From: Candidatus Gemmiger avistercoris
GTDB lineage: Bacteria; Bacillota; Clostridia; Oscillospirales; Ruminococcaceae
DNA: 49,624 nt
Assembly (NCBI GenBank): GCA_019116705.1
Contig: DXBF01000064.1
Location: 1 to 49,624 of the forward strand
Direction: 5' to 3'
The number at the start of each line of letters is the position of its first letter. Within the stretch, counting starts at the first letter, position 1. A model generated the notes under the pieces. It had not been told where the DNA came from and searched no databases. It saw nothing but the letters and a program-made list of their open reading frames with translations. The translations under genes and the position numbers were made by a program. Positions 24,166 through 33,811 of this stretch are shown here, piece by piece.

Positions 24166-25176
24166 ATGTCTGATTTTTATACCTACCGCAATGAATTTTC
24201 CCGCAAAAGGCGGCAGCGCCGCATCGTAGGCGTGCTGTCGGTCCTGTTTGCGCTGGCCTGTCTGGGCGCGGCCTGGTACTGGTACCAGAGCCGGGAACCG
24301 GAGCAAACGCCCGCCCCCACGCCGACGCCGGCGGCAGCGGAACCTACCCAGTCGCCGGAGACGGCCGCGACCCCCGCGCCCACCCCCGCCACCGGGGAAA
24401 CGCCGGAACGCATCGTCCAGGCGGTGGACACCGCCGTGTGGAACACCTCCACGCCGGTGGAGCAGACCATCGACACCGAGTATTTCAACACCGACCATCG
24501 CATGGTGGGCGTGCCGATGCTGGGCACCGTGACCGACAGCTACTTCAACACAGTCACCTTCGTGGGCGACAGCATCGCCTCGGGCCTGGGGCTGTATGCC
24601 ACCGGCCTGCCCAACGCCAAGTATGCCACGTATATCAGCGCGGGCGTGAACAGCTTTGTCAACAATGCCACGATGACCAACGCCGTCACCCATGTGGAGG
24701 AAACGCCGATGGAGGCCATCGCGGCCACCCAGCCGGATTACGTTTATCTTCTGGTGGGCACCAACAACCTGGTCACCCAGGGCAACGAGGACAGCTTCAT
24801 CGCCTACTATGAGCGCCTGATCGACATGCTGCGTGAACGGCTCAACCCCGGCGTGATCTTCTATATCCAGGCGATCCCCGGCGTGCAGGAAACCGTGGTG
24901 GAAAGCAAGCCCGGCCTGGACAACGCCCGCATCGCCACGGTCAACGACCTGCTGGCCAATCTGGCGCTGCGCAAGGGCTGCTACTTCGTGAATATCCGCG
25001 AGGCGCTGACCAACCCGGCGGACGGCAGCCAGATCGACGATTACCAGGTCACAGACGGCGTGCATTTCAACCCCGCCGGTTACCGCGCCTGGGCGGAATA
25101 CCTGGCTACCCACACGGTATGGAACCGCCGCAGCATTTACAGCGGACAAAATCCGTATTATATTTACGGAGCATAA
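24166..25176 (+). CDS. Membrane-anchored SGNH/GDSL hydrolase
   Basis: A 336-residue surface protein: a basic cytoplasmic start (RKRRQRR), one membrane helix (residues about 20-40), a Pro/Thr/Ala-rich spacer of about 40 residues, then an SGNH esterase domain with block I FVGDSIASG, block III GTNN and block V DGVHFNPAGY carrying the catalytic Asp and His. The helix has no signal-peptidase site or lipobox, so it is likely a type II anchor with the enzyme outside. Such enzymes often remove acyl groups from peptidoglycan or cell-surface glycans; the substrate is inferred only. Single gene between its own promoter and terminator. Confidence 0.87.
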   Translation: MSDFYTYRNEFSRKRRQRRIVGVLSVLFALACLGAAWYWYQSREPEQTPAPTPTPAAAEPTQSPETAATPAPTPATGETPERIVQAVDTAVWNTSTPVEQTIDTEYFNTDHRMVGVPMLGTVTDSYFNTVTFVGDSIASGLGLYATGLPNAKYATYISAGVNSFVNNATMTNAVTHVEETPMEAIAATQPDYVYLLVGTNNLVTQGNEDSFIAYYERLIDMLRERLNPGVIFYIQAIPGVQETVVESKPGLDNARIATVNDLLANLALRKGCYFVNIREALTNPADGSQIDDYQVTDGVHFNPAGYRAWAEYLATHTVWNRRSIYSGQNPYYIYGA

Positions 25177-25188
25177 TGATTAGACAGA

Positions 25189-25230
25189 CCCCGCACAAGG
25201 TGTAAAAAGTACCTTGTGTGGGGCATTTTT
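25189..25230 (+). terminator. Terminator of the SGNH hydrolase gene
   Basis: CCCCGCACAAGGT (25189-25201) pairs with ACCTTGTGTGGGG (25211-25223, one G-U pair), then CATTTTTG. Confidence 0.9.
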
Positions 25231-25326
25231 GTATAAGGATACAACAGCGGAATGAAAAATGTGTCGAAGTTGCACAAATCAAAATTGCAGAGGCATAAAA
25301 TTTTAGCGGATTATTACAGAAAAACC

Positions 25327-25355
25327 TTGAAATTCATGCGCGAAACAGGTAATAT
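25327..25355 (+). promoter_or_regulatory. Promoter of the glycogen operon
   Basis: TTGAAA (25327-25332), 17-base spacer, TAATAT (25350-25355). The stretch 25231-25326 before it is AT-rich compared with its surroundings and carries no convincing gene. Confidence 0.65.
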
Positions 25356-25411
25356 AGAAATAGCAAAATTACAGGGGGCCGGGGGCGCCCGGCCCAAAAG
25401 GGGAGATTACG

Positions 25412-27448
25412 TTGAAGCAAGGCAAACGCACGCCCAAAAGTTCTGATTTGCCCATCTATCTGTTCCATGCAGGTGAAAACCAGGAGGCTTACCGTTACTT
25501 TGGCGCGCACCTGTGCGAGCAGGATGGCCAGGCAGGCGCGGTGTTCCGCGTCTGGGCACCGCACGCCGCCGCGGTTTCGGTGGTAGGCGATTTCAACAAC
25601 TGGGCGCCGGGCGACCATCCGATGGCAAAGGTGGCGGACGAGATCTGGGAACTGTTCATCCCCGGTATCCGGGAATATGACGTTTACAAATACTGCATCA
25701 CGACCGCCGCTGACGAGCTGGTCTACAAATCCGATCCCTATGCGTTCCATACCGAGACCCGCCCTTCCAACGGCAGCAAGGTCTATGAGATCTCCGGGTA
25801 TCCCTGGGGGGACGCCGCCTGGGAGCAGGCCTGCAGCAAGCAGGACGTGATCAACAGCCCGGTCTCGATCTATGAACTGCAGGCCGGAAGCTGGAAGATG
25901 AAAGACCCCGAAAACGGGGTCCCCTACAATTACTCCGAACTGGCGGACGAACTGATCCCGTACATAAAAGAGATGGGCTATACCCATGTGGAACTGCTGC
26001 CCATCACCGAGTATCCCTTCGACGGCAGCTGGGGGTACCAGGTCACCGGTTACTTTGCCCCCACCAGCCGCTACGGCACCCCCAAAGACTTCATGGCCTT
26101 TGTGGATAAGCTGCACCAGGCCGGTATCGGCGTGATCCTGGACTGGGTGCCCGCGCACTTCCCGAAGGACGGCTACGGGCTTTACTATTTCGACGGCGCG
26201 CCCTGCTATGAGGACCCCAACCCCCGCCGCGGGGAGCATAAGGAATGGGGGACCATGGTATTCAACTACGGCATGAACGAAGTGGCCAGTTTCCTGATCT
26301 CCAGCGCCATGTTCTGGGTCGAACAGTACCATGTGGACGGCCTGCGGGTGGATGCAGTGGCCAGCATGCTGTATCTGGACTATAACCGCCGTGACGGCGA
26401 ATGGGAACCCAACCGCAACGGCGGCAAGGAAAACCTGGAGGCCATCGCGTTCCTGCAGAAACTCAATACCGCGATCCTGAGCCGCTACCCCTACAAAATG
26501 ATGATCGCTGAGGAATCCACCGCCTGGCCGATGGTCACCAAACCGGCTTCGGACGGCGGCCTGGGCTTCAATTTCAAGTGGAACATGGGCTGGATGAACG
26601 ACATGCTCAGCTACATGAAGACCGACCCGCTGTTCCGCGCGGGCAATCACGGCAAGGTCACCTTCAGCTTCTTCTACGCCTTCAGCGAGAATTTCATCCT
26701 GCCCATCAGCCACGACGAGGTGGTCCACGGCAAGTGCAGCCTCATCAACAAGATGCCCGGCGATTATGAGGAAAAGTTCGCCAACCTGCGCACCTTCTAC
26801 GGCTACATGATGGCCCACCCCGGCAAGAAACTGCTCTTTATGGGGCAGGAGTTCGGCCAGTTCATCGAGTGGGATGAGAAAAAGCAGCTCGACTGGATGC
26901 TGCTGGGCTATGACAAACACCGCCAGCTGCAGAATTACGTCAAGGACCTCAACCGCTTCTACCGCGACACCCCCGCTCTGTGGCAGGTGGACTACAGCTG
27001 GGAAGGCTTCCAGTGGATCGTCCCGGACGACAACCAGCAGAGCGTGGTGGCCTTCCTGCGGCGGGACAGCGCCGGCAAAATGCTGATGATCGTCTGCAAC
27101 TTCAACCCCGTGCTGCGGCAGGATTATGAGATGGGTGTTCCCAACCCCGGCAGCTACAAGGAGATCCTCAACTCCGACGACGCCCGATACGGCGGCTCCG
27201 GCGTGACCAACGGCACCGTGCGCAGCAAAAAGGGCGAGCGCCACGGCTTTGCCCAGCATGTTTCGCTGACGCTGCCGCCGCTGTCCACCCTCTACTTCCA
27301 GGTCCCGGCGGCCCGCAAGCCGCGCGCCAAAAAGACCGGCGCGGAAGCAAAAACCGAGGCGGCGGCCAAGAAGGGCGCGGGCGGCAAGACTGCCGAAAAG
27401 AAACCGGCGTCCCGCCGCCGCACCACCAAAGCCAGCCCGCAGGAATAA
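25412..27448 (+). CDS. glgB: 1,4-alpha-glucan branching enzyme with a Lys/Ala-rich tail
   Basis: A 678-residue GH13 branching enzyme that makes alpha-1,6 branches in glycogen. Order: N-terminal CBM48 ([20 protein letters not shown]), (beta/alpha)8 barrel with DWVPAHFP, nucleophile Asp314 in [14 protein letters not shown], the acid/base glutamate in [10 protein letters not shown] and the third carboxylate in [10 protein letters not shown], then the C-terminal beta domain. After FQVPA comes a tail of about 45 residues rich in Lys, Ala and Arg, not part of the usual fold. The start is TTG 25412, after GGGGAG; no better start exists nearby. First gene of the glycogen operon. Confidence 0.95.
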   Translation: MKQGKRTPKSSDLPIYLFHAGENQEAYRYFGAHLCEQDGQAGAVFRVWAPHAAAVSVVGDFNNWAPGDHPMAKVADEIWELFIPGIREYDVYKYCITTAADELVYKSDPYAFHTETRPSNGSKVYEISGYPWGDAAWEQACSKQDVINSPVSIYELQAGSWKMKDPENGVPYNYSELADELIPYIKEMGYTHVELLPITEYPFDGSWGYQVTGYFAPTSRYGTPKDFMAFVDKLHQAGIGVILDWVPAHFPKDGYGLYYFDGAPCYEDPNPRRGEHKEWGTMVFNYGMNEVASFLISSAMFWVEQYHVDGLRVDAVASMLYLDYNRRDGEWEPNRNGGKENLEAIAFLQKLNTAILSRYPYKMMIAEESTAWPMVTKPASDGGLGFNFKWNMGWMNDMLSYMKTDPLFRAGNHGKVTFSFFYAFSENFILPISHDEVVHGKCSLINKMPGDYEEKFANLRTFYGYMMAHPGKKLLFMGQEFGQFIEWDEKKQLDWMLLGYDKHRQLQNYVKDLNRFYRDTPALWQVDYSWEGFQWIVPDDNQQSVVAFLRRDSAGKMLMIVCNFNPVLRQDYEMGVPNPGSYKEILNSDDARYGGSGVTNGTVRSKKGERHGFAQHVSLTLPPLSTLYFQVPAARKPRAKKTGAEAKTEAAAKKGAGGKTAEKKPASRRRTTKASPQE

Positions 27449-27537
27449 GGCGGCTGCCTTTTCCCTGCGTGATGGATAGATCGCAGACCCATATTGTTAA
27501 TCATGGCATATGCCAAATTTTTAAGGGGAGAAATCTT

Positions 27538-28761
27538 ATGGCTAAAGAAATGATCGCAATGATCCTGGCCGGCGGCCAGGGCTCGCGCCTCTACGCGCTG
27601 ACCCAAAAGCTCGCCAAGCCCGCAGTTCCGTTCGGCGGAAAGTACCGTATCATCGACTTTCCGCTCTCCAACTGCGTCAACTCTGACATCGATACGGTGG
27701 GCATCCTGACCCAGTACCAGCCGCTGGTCCTGAACGAGTACATCGGTAACGGCCAGCCCTGGGACCTGGACCGTCTGCACGGCGGCGTGCATGTGCTGCC
27801 GCCCTACCAGCAGGCCACCGGTTCCGATTGGTACAAGGGCACGGCCAACGCGATCTACCAGAATATCTCGTTCATTGACCGCTATGACCCCAAATACGTC
27901 ATCATCCTGTCCGGCGACCAGATCTGCAAGCAGGATTACTCCGACTTCCTGCGTTTCCATAAGGAGAAGGACGCCGAGTTCTCGGTGGCTGTTATGGAAG
28001 TGCCCTGGAGCGAGGCGTCCCGCTTCGGCCTGATGGTCACCGATGAGGATGACCGCATCAACGAATTCCAGGAAAAACCCAAAAACCCCAAGTCCAACCT
28101 GGCTTCCATGGGCATTTACATCTTCAACTGGGACATCCTGAAAAAGTATCTTACCGAGGACGAAGCCGATCCCAACTCCGAGAACGACTTCGGCAAGAAC
28201 GTTATCCCCAACCTGCTCAAAGACGGGCGCCGCATGTACGCCTACCACTTCAGCGGCTACTGGAAGGACGTGGGCACCATCTCCAGTCTGTGGCAGGCCA
28301 ACATGGAGGTGCTGGACCCCAGCCATTCCGGCATCAACCTGTTTGATGAAAACTGGAAGATCTATTCCCGCAACTCCGGCCAGCCCTGCCAGCGTATCGG
28401 CAGTGACGCCACCATCGTGAACTCCATGATCTCCGAAGGCTGCCAGATCGACGGCACCGTCAACCACTCCATCCTGTTCCCGGGCGTTGTGGTCGAAAAG
28501 GGAGCGACCGTGGAGGCCGCCGTCGTCATGGGCGGCACGGTCATCAAGGCGGGCGCCAGCGTCAAGCACTGCATCGTGGCCGAAAACGTCACGATCGAGG
28601 AAGGCGCCACGGTGGGCGCCATGCCGGAGGGCGGCCTGAATATTGCCGAACCCGGCGAAGTGGCCACGGTCGGCTCCGATGTGGTGGTCGGCAAGGGGGC
28701 GACGGTCGGCCCCAAGGCGATGGTATCCAGCGATGTAAAGGATGGTGAGGAACAATGGTAA
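27538..28761 (+). CDS. glgC: Glucose-1-phosphate adenylyltransferase, catalytic subunit
   Basis: A 407-residue enzyme that makes ADP-glucose from glucose 1-phosphate and ATP, the committed step of glycogen synthesis. It has the intact nucleotide loop [32 protein letters not shown], substrate motif [16 protein letters not shown] and the glucose-phosphate segment [11 protein letters not shown], followed by a left-handed beta-helix domain. ATG 27538 follows AAGGGGAG. Its end overlaps glgD by seven bases (ATGGTAA), so the two subunits are translated together. It lies 89 bases after glgB. Confidence 0.96.
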   Translation: MAKEMIAMILAGGQGSRLYALTQKLAKPAVPFGGKYRIIDFPLSNCVNSDIDTVGILTQYQPLVLNEYIGNGQPWDLDRLHGGVHVLPPYQQATGSDWYKGTANAIYQNISFIDRYDPKYVIILSGDQICKQDYSDFLRFHKEKDAEFSVAVMEVPWSEASRFGLMVTDEDDRINEFQEKPKNPKSNLASMGIYIFNWDILKKYLTEDEADPNSENDFGKNVIPNLLKDGRRMYAYHFSGYWKDVGTISSLWQANMEVLDPSHSGINLFDENWKIYSRNSGQPCQRIGSDATIVNSMISEGCQIDGTVNHSILFPGVVVEKGATVEAAVVMGGTVIKAGASVKHCIVAENVTIEEGATVGAMPEGGLNIAEPGEVATVGSDVVVGKGATVGPKAMVSSDVKDGEEQW

Positions 28762-29879
28762 ACAGCAACGTCAACGCTCTCGGCGTCATTTTCGCCAACA
28801 CCTATGATAATCTTGTTCCCGAACTGGTGGCGGAGCGCTCTATGGCCTCCATCCCCTTCGGCGGACGCTACCGCCTGATCGACTTTACGCTGTCCAGCAT
28901 GGCAAACGCCGGCATCGACAACGTGTCGGTCATCGTGCGCCGCAACTATCATTCCCTGATGGATCACCTGGGCGCGGGCCGTGAATGGGACCTGACCCGC
29001 AAGCGCGGCGGCCTGAACATCGTGCCGCCCTTTGCCGAGCGCAGCGTCAAGGTCTACTCCGGCCGTGTGGACGCGCTGGAAAGCATCCTCTCCTGGCTGG
29101 AAGCCCAGAAGGAGCGCTATGTGATCCTGTCGGACGCTTACACCGCCCTCAACTTTGATTTTGCCAAACTGATCGACGCACACGTCAACAGTGGCGCCGA
29201 TGTGACGATGGTCTACAACCGCGCGCCGATCCCCGAGGGCGCCCGCAGCGATAACTATACCATCCGTATCGACGATGCCGGCCGTGTGACCGAGATCCTC
29301 TCCAACGATTACCGGCTGGGTGAGCAGAATCTTTCGCTGAACATCTATGTCATTGAGCGCGAGAGCCTGATCCACCTGGTCCATGATGCGGCGGTGCGCG
29401 GTCTGGTCTACTTCGAGCGCGACATCCTGGCCCGCAATCTCAAGCTGCTCAACGTGCAGGCGTACCGTTTTGACGGGTATGTGGCGCGCATCTCGGATAT
29501 GAAGAGTTACTTTGACGAGAATATGCGCCTGCTGCAGCCCGGCAGCATGGACGCCCTGTTCGGCGGCGCGCCGATCTATACCAAGATCCGCGATGACAAC
29601 CCCACCCGCTATCTGGAAGGCAGTTCTGTGAAGAACAGCCTGCTGGCCGACGGCTGCGTGATCGAAGGTACGGTGGAGAACTGTGTGTTGTTCCGCGGCT
29701 GCCAGGTCAAGAAGGGCGCCGTTGTCAAGAACAGCGTGCTGGGCCAGGATACGGTGGTCGAGCCGGAATGCGATGTCGAGTTTGTGGTCACCGACAAGAA
29801 CGTCCACATCACCGAAGGCAAACGGCTGAACGGTACCGACACCTTCCCGGTCTTTATCGCCAAGAACCACAGCGTATAA
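28755..29879 (+). CDS. glgD: GlgD, regulatory subunit of ADP-glucose pyrophosphorylase
   Basis: A 374-residue GlgC paralogue. It shares [21 protein letters not shown] and the C-terminal beta-helix, but the nucleotide loop GGxGxRL of GlgC is replaced by [15 protein letters not shown], so it is not expected to be catalytic. In Firmicutes such as Geobacillus, GlgC and GlgD form a mixed tetramer that is more active than GlgC alone. It overlaps glgC and is followed by a strong hairpin 50 bases after its stop. Confidence 0.94.
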   Translation: MVNSNVNALGVIFANTYDNLVPELVAERSMASIPFGGRYRLIDFTLSSMANAGIDNVSVIVRRNYHSLMDHLGAGREWDLTRKRGGLNIVPPFAERSVKVYSGRVDALESILSWLEAQKERYVILSDAYTALNFDFAKLIDAHVNSGADVTMVYNRAPIPEGARSDNYTIRIDDAGRVTEILSNDYRLGEQNLSLNIYVIERESLIHLVHDAAVRGLVYFERDILARNLKLLNVQAYRFDGYVARISDMKSYFDENMRLLQPGSMDALFGGAPIYTKIRDDNPTRYLEGSSVKNSLLADGCVIEGTVENCVLFRGCQVKKGAVVKNSVLGQDTVVEPECDVEFVVTDKNVHITEGKRLNGTDTFPVFIAKNHSV

Positions 29880-29930
29880 AACGGCTCATAGAGGCGGCCC
29901 GCCTTCTCCCCGGCGGGCGGCTTACATGAG

Positions 29931-29973
29931 AAGGACGGGGGGACCGCAGGGGCCGCCCCCGTCCTTCCTTTTT
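29931..29973 (+). terminator. Hairpin terminator between glgD and glgA
   Basis: AAGGACGGGGG (29931-29941) pairs with CCCCCGTCCTT (29956-29966), then CCTTTTT. A second GC-rich inverted repeat precedes it (29893-29921). Because no clear promoter follows, glgA is probably transcribed by partial read-through and so made in smaller amounts than glgBCD. Confidence 0.8.
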
Positions 29974-30008
29974 ATGGAACGATCCTGCCATCTGGATGGA
30001 GGTTACTT

Positions 30009-31427
30009 ATGAGAATTCTGTATGCAGCCAGCGAGGCTGCTCCTTTTGCAAAGTCCGGCGGTCTGGCCGATGTGGCCGGGGCGCTGCCCAAAGCGCTGGT
30101 CAAGGACGGTGTGGACTGCCGTGTGGTCATGCCGCTGTACGGCGACCTGAAATACAAAGACACCCTGACCTATGTGACCAACTTCAGCGTGCCGGTGGGC
30201 TGGCGCAGCCAGTACTGCGGCCTGTTCAAGGCCGAGCACGAGGGCGTTACCTTCTATTTCATCGACAACGAATACTACTTCAAGCGCAGCGGCCTGTACG
30301 GCTTCTACGATGACGGCGAGCGCTTCGCCTTCTTCTCCCGCGCCATCCTCGAAATGCTGTTCTATACCGATTTCGAGCCCGACATCATCAACTGCAACGA
30401 CTGGGAGACCGCGCTGACGCCCGTCTACCTGAACCTGTACTACCGCCACCTGGACAAGTTCAACCGCATCAAGACGGTGTTCACCATCCACAACATCGCC
30501 TACCAGGGCAAGTACGGCCTGGATATTCTGGAGGATACCTGCGGCATCGGCGCGCGGGACGCCCATGTGGTGGAGTACGACGGCTGCGCCAACTTCATGA
30601 AGGGCGCCATCGAGACCGCCGACAAGGTCACCACGGTCAGCCCCACCTACGCCCAGGAGATCCTGGACCCCTGGTTCAGCCATGGTCTGGACGGCCTGCT
30701 GCGCCAGAAGCAGTACAAGACCTGCGGCATCCTGAACGGCATCGACGTGGATGTTTTCAACCCCGCTACCGACCCCGACATCGTCAAGAACTACGATGTC
30801 AACACCTTCCAGGACGGCAAGGCGGTCTGCAAGGCGGCCCTGCAGGATGAATTCGGCCTGCATAAGGACGGCAGCCCCATCATGGCCATGATCACCCGTC
30901 TGGTGGGCCACAAGGGCGTGGACCTGGTGCGCGCCGTGGCCGAAGGGCTGCTGCAGCAGGGCATCGAGCTGGTCATCCTCGGCTCCGGCGAGGCCCAGTA
31001 CGAGAACTTCTTCAACGAACTCTGCGCCCGGCATCCCGGCCGTGTAGGCGTTTACATCGGCTTCAACGCGCAGCTGGCCCAGCGCATCTACTCCGGCGCG
31101 GACATCTTCCTGATGCCCTCCCGTTCGGAGCCCTGCGGCTTGGCCCAGATGGTCTCCTGCCGCTACGGCACGATCCCCGTGGTGCGCGAGACCGGCGGCC
31201 TACGGGATTCCATCCACGATTCCGGCGACGGGTTCGGCAACGGTTTCACCTTCGCCAACTACAACGCCCATGAATTGTACGAAGCCTGCTGGCGCGCCAA
31301 GGAAGGCTACTGGCAGAAGGACGGCTGGCCGATCCTTGTGCGCCGCGCCATGGAGTGCGATTTCAGCTGGGCCAACTCGGCCAAGAGCTATGAGGGCCTG
31401 TACAATGAGGTCGTGAACCTCTGGTAA
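30009..31427 (+). CDS. glgA: Glycogen synthase (ADP-glucose)
   Basis: A 472-residue GT5 glycosyltransferase that extends alpha-1,4-glucan from ADP-glucose. The N-terminal RILYAASEAAPFAKSGGLADV holds the nucleotide-sugar motif KSGGL (Lys15), VFTIHNIAYQGKYG is typical of GlgA, and the second Rossmann domain has the retaining-GT Glu region PSRSEPCGLAQMVSCRYGTIPVVRETGGL. ATG 30009 follows GGAGG by six bases. Last gene of the glycogen cluster, followed by its own terminator; glgP, malQ and pullulanase genes are not in the window. Confidence 0.96.
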   Translation: MRILYAASEAAPFAKSGGLADVAGALPKALVKDGVDCRVVMPLYGDLKYKDTLTYVTNFSVPVGWRSQYCGLFKAEHEGVTFYFIDNEYYFKRSGLYGFYDDGERFAFFSRAILEMLFYTDFEPDIINCNDWETALTPVYLNLYYRHLDKFNRIKTVFTIHNIAYQGKYGLDILEDTCGIGARDAHVVEYDGCANFMKGAIETADKVTTVSPTYAQEILDPWFSHGLDGLLRQKQYKTCGILNGIDVDVFNPATDPDIVKNYDVNTFQDGKAVCKAALQDEFGLHKDGSPIMAMITRLVGHKGVDLVRAVAEGLLQQGIELVILGSGEAQYENFFNELCARHPGRVGVYIGFNAQLAQRIYSGADIFLMPSRSEPCGLAQMVSCRYGTIPVVRETGGLRDSIHDSGDGFGNGFTFANYNAHELYEACWRAKEGYWQKDGWPILVRRAMECDFSWANSAKSYEGLYNEVVNLW

Positions 31428-31459
31428 AGCCTGCACAAACCCATTTTCACAGAAATATC

Positions 31460-31490
31460 AAAATCCGGCGGGGATTCCCGCCGGATTTTC
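31460..31490 (+). terminator. Terminator of glgA
   Basis: AAATCCGGCGGG (31461-31472) pairs with CCCGCCGGATTTT (31477-31489), ending in T residues. Confidence 0.88.
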
Positions 31491-31519
31491 TTGCTTTTCA
31501 CACAAAATGGGGCTATGAT
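31491..31519 (+). promoter_or_regulatory. Promoter of the C39-like lipoprotein gene
   Basis: TTGCTT (31491-31496), 17-base spacer, TATGAT (31514-31519), directly after the glgA terminator. Confidence 0.65.
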
Positions 31520-31590
31520 TTTACTAAAAGAACGGTATATGGAGGATTCTGCGCGCAGTAGGGCGCGGCGGAACAAGGGGGGGCAAGGAT

Positions 31591-32571
31591 GTGAAAAGGA
31601 TGCGCGGTCCAATGTGCGCGGCGCTGGCATTCCTGTGCCTGTCCCTGGCCGGATGCGGCGCGGCAGAACCGGCGCTTGCGGCGTTGGATGATACGGGCCG
31701 TCAGATCCGTGCGGCGGCAGAGCAGACGGTGCCGGATCTGGCGGCGGCAGCGGGGCGGATGCTCTCGGAGTTGGCTGCGGCAGCGGAACAGGCGGCATCG
31801 GAACTGGCTGCGGCGGCAGGGCAGGCCGCGGACGAATGGTTTGCGGAGGAAACGGAACCCGCAGAGGGCAGCAGCGCACCACAGCCGACGCCGGAAAACA
31901 GCCCCGAAGGATCGGTACAAAATCCGCAGGAAGAGCCGGCCGGACAGGAAGGATCAGGCGGGCAGGAAGAAGAACAGGAAGAAGCCGCGTCCGACGCCGT
32001 CCTGCTGGATGTGGACAATATCCTGCAGAACCCGGAACTGCCCAACGGCTGCGAGATCACGGCGGCCACCATCGTGCTGAACTATCTGGGGTTCCCTGTG
32101 GATAAAGTCACCATGGCCGAGCAGTATCTGCCGCGGCAGGCCGAATACTGGGCCACCGACCCCGATGAGGCCTTCATGGGCAATCCGGCCTGGCTGCTGG
32201 CCTACTACTGCAATGCGGGGCCGGTGGTAGAGGCGGTCAACGCCTACCTGGAGGACCAGGGGGCGGACTATCGCGCGGTGGACATCAGCGGCAGTCCGGC
32301 GGAAGAACTGTATGAATGGGTGGAGCAGGGGGTGCCGGTCATCGTCTGGACGACCCACGGCTGCACGGCCCCGACCTACAGCACCAATTTTATGATGGCG
32401 GACGGCAGCCTGCCTTACAGCAATTCCCACAGCGTGGTGCTGACGGGGTATGACAGCGAGGGCTGCTATGTGGCCGACCCGATGTACGAGTTCTCCTACG
32501 CTTCCTACGAGGTGTTCAACTGGTGCTACGAAGCCCGTGGCAGCTACGCGGTGGTGATTGTGGAACAATAA
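31591..32571 (+). CDS. Lipoprotein with a C39-like cysteine peptidase domain
   Basis: A 326-residue surface lipoprotein. The signal peptide ends in a lipobox LSLAGC (Cys22). Residues about 30-75 are a strongly Ala-rich helix with repeated ELAAAAxQAA units, then a Glu/Gln/Pro/Gly-rich spacer (about 78-130), then a papain-like domain of the Peptidase_C39_2 type: catalytic Cys154 in NGCEITAA, His280 in NSHSVVLTGYD and Asp296 in VADPM. Unlike bacteriocin-processing C39 domains it is not attached to an ABC transporter, so it likely acts outside on cell-wall or exported peptides. GTG 31591 gives the basic N-region; its ribosome site (AAGGGGGGG) is loose. Confidence 0.85.
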   Translation: MKRMRGPMCAALAFLCLSLAGCGAAEPALAALDDTGRQIRAAAEQTVPDLAAAAGRMLSELAAAAEQAASELAAAAGQAADEWFAEETEPAEGSSAPQPTPENSPEGSVQNPQEEPAGQEGSGGQEEEQEEAASDAVLLDVDNILQNPELPNGCEITAATIVLNYLGFPVDKVTMAEQYLPRQAEYWATDPDEAFMGNPAWLLAYYCNAGPVVEAVNAYLEDQGADYRAVDISGSPAEELYEWVEQGVPVIVWTTHGCTAPTYSTNFMMADGSLPYSNSHSVVLTGYDSEGCYVADPMYEFSYASYEVFNWCYEARGSYAVVIVEQ

Positions 32572-32572
32572 G

Positions 32573-32618
32573 CAAAAAGGGGACCCCCGGCGGCCAAAAA
32601 AGCGCCTGCCGGGGGTCT
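32573..32618 (-). terminator. Hairpin between the lipoprotein and udk genes
   Basis: GACCCCCGGC (32582-32591) pairs with GCCGGGGGTC (32608-32617). The minus strand continues with CCCCTTTTTGC, fitting termination after udk; on the plus strand only a short T-poor tail follows. Confidence 0.65.
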
Positions 32619-32622
32619 GGGC

Positions 32623-33249
32623 TTATTCTTGCGTATCCTGCAAATGGTTGGATACCCACTTGATCAGCATGTCCAGCGCCACCAGGTTGCGCCCGCCCTC
32701 GGGCACGATCAGGTCGGCCTTGCGCTTGCTGGGTTCCACGAACTGCTCGTGCATCGGCTTCACGGTGGTCAGGTACTGGGCCACCACGCTGTCCAGCGTG
32801 CGGCCGCGCTCCTTCACGTCGCGCACGATGCGCCGCAAAATGCGCACGTCGGCGTCGGTATCCACGAACACTTTCATGTCCATCAGTTCGCAGAGTTCCG
32901 GCGAATCGAAGATCAGGATGCCCTCCACAATAATAACGGGGGCCGGTTTGACCAGCACCGTCTCGTTGCTGCGGTTGTGGATGGCGTAGTCGTACACGGG
33001 TACCTGCACCGGGTGTCCGGCGCGCAGTTCCCGCAGGTGGGCGACCATCAGCGGAGTGTCGAAACTGTCCGGGTGGTCGTAGTTCAGTTTGCAGCGCTCC
33101 TCATAGGGCAGTTCGTCGTGCCGCTTGTAGTAGCTGTCATGGTTGATGACGCTGACCTCGTTCGCGCCGAAATGGTCGCGCAGCCGTTCGGTCAGCGTAG
33201 TCTTGCCGCTGCCGGTACCGCCTGCGATGCCGATGATGATGGTTTTCAT
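32623..33249 (-). CDS. udk: Uridine kinase
   Basis: A 208-residue P-loop kinase: Walker A GIAGGTGSGKTTL, substrate region VINHDSYYKRHDELPYEER, DHPDSFD and VYDYAIHNRSNET, and VEGILIFDSPELCELMDMKVFVDTD, all standard for Udk, which phosphorylates uridine and cytidine in pyrimidine salvage. ATG 33249 is preceded by CAGGGAG. It lies 19 bases after the dCMP deaminase gene, so the two pyrimidine enzymes share a transcript. Full length. Confidence 0.95.
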   Translation of the reverse strand: MKTIIIGIAGGTGSGKTTLTERLRDHFGANEVSVINHDSYYKRHDELPYEERCKLNYDHPDSFDTPLMVAHLRELRAGHPVQVPVYDYAIHNRSNETVLVKPAPVIIVEGILIFDSPELCELMDMKVFVDTDADVRILRRIVRDVKERGRTLDSVVAQYLTTVKPMHEQFVEPSKRKADLIVPEGGRNLVALDMLIKWVSNHLQDTQE

Positions 33250-33268
33250 GCCTGTTCGCTCCCTGCTT

Positions 33269-33748
33269 TTATACTTCCAGCCGGATCTCACGCCCGGTGG
33301 GTTCATAGGCGCGGTACTTGACGCCCGTCATCTTGAACATGCGGCGGCTGGCGATGCTGGCGTGGCTGTCGTGGTACTTATCCGAAAGATAGATCAACTC
33401 CTTGATGCCGCTCTGGATGATCGCCTTGGCGCATTCGTTGCAGGGGAACAGCGTCACATACATCCGCGCGCCGGTCAGGTCGTTGTGCGGGCTGTTGAGG
33501 ATCGCGTTCAGTTCCGAGTGGCAGACATACATATACTTGGTTTCCAGGTCCTCGCCCTCGCGCTCCCAGGGCATGTCGTCGTCGTTGCAGCCGATGGGCA
33601 TGCCGTTGTACCCCAGCGACAGGATCTTGTTCTCCGGGCTGACGATGCAGGCGCCCACCTGGCTGTTGTTGTCCTTGGAGCGCATGGCGGAAAGCAGGGC
33701 GATGCCCATAAAATATTCATCCCAACTGATATAATCCGTTCTTTTCAC
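33269..33748 (-). CDS. dCMP deaminase (ComEB-type)
   Basis: A 159-residue zinc deaminase that turns dCMP into dUMP for dTTP synthesis. Zinc ligands are His77 (CHSELNAIL, with catalytic Glu79), Cys103 and Cys106 (PCNEC); Asn-containing [16 protein letters not shown] and the C-terminal [14 protein letters not shown] are typical of the family. The active-site motif reads HSE instead of the usual HAE, a conservative change. GTG 33748 has GGAAGGGG upstream. A promoter whose -10 overlaps the spoIIID stop codon drives it, separate from spoIIID's own control. Confidence 0.92.
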   Translation of the reverse strand: MKRTDYISWDEYFMGIALLSAMRSKDNNSQVGACIVSPENKILSLGYNGMPIGCNDDDMPWEREGEDLETKYMYVCHSELNAILNSPHNDLTGARMYVTLFPCNECAKAIIQSGIKELIYLSDKYHDSHASIASRRMFKMTGVKYRAYEPTGREIRLEV

Positions 33749-33782
33749 AGCGTTCCCCTTCCTTCGTATTCCTTTTATCTGT

Positions 33783-33811
33783 ATTATACTGTGCGCAATG
33801 CGCATTCGCAA
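33783..33811 (-). promoter_or_regulatory. dCMP deaminase/udk promoter inside the 3' end of spoIIID
   Basis: Minus strand: TTGCGA (33806-33811), 17-base spacer, TATAAT (33783-33788); the -10 contains the TAA stop of spoIIID (33784-33786). The spacer holds a near-palindrome centred on ATGCGCAT. Confidence 0.75.

Noticed and set aside
25252-25446. A 64-codon open frame before glgB
   Set aside because: It has no ribosome binding site, contains the glgB promoter and overlaps the glgB start; its Lys-rich content follows from local AT-rich sequence.
28755-29879. GlgD as a second catalytic GlgC
   Set aside because: The nucleotide-binding GGxGxRL loop is gone, so a regulatory subunit is the better call.
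31720-31840. GCGGCGGCAG-type repeats as a non-coding repeat array
   Set aside because: They encode the Ala-rich helical repeats of the C39-like lipoprotein and are explained by that protein sequence.
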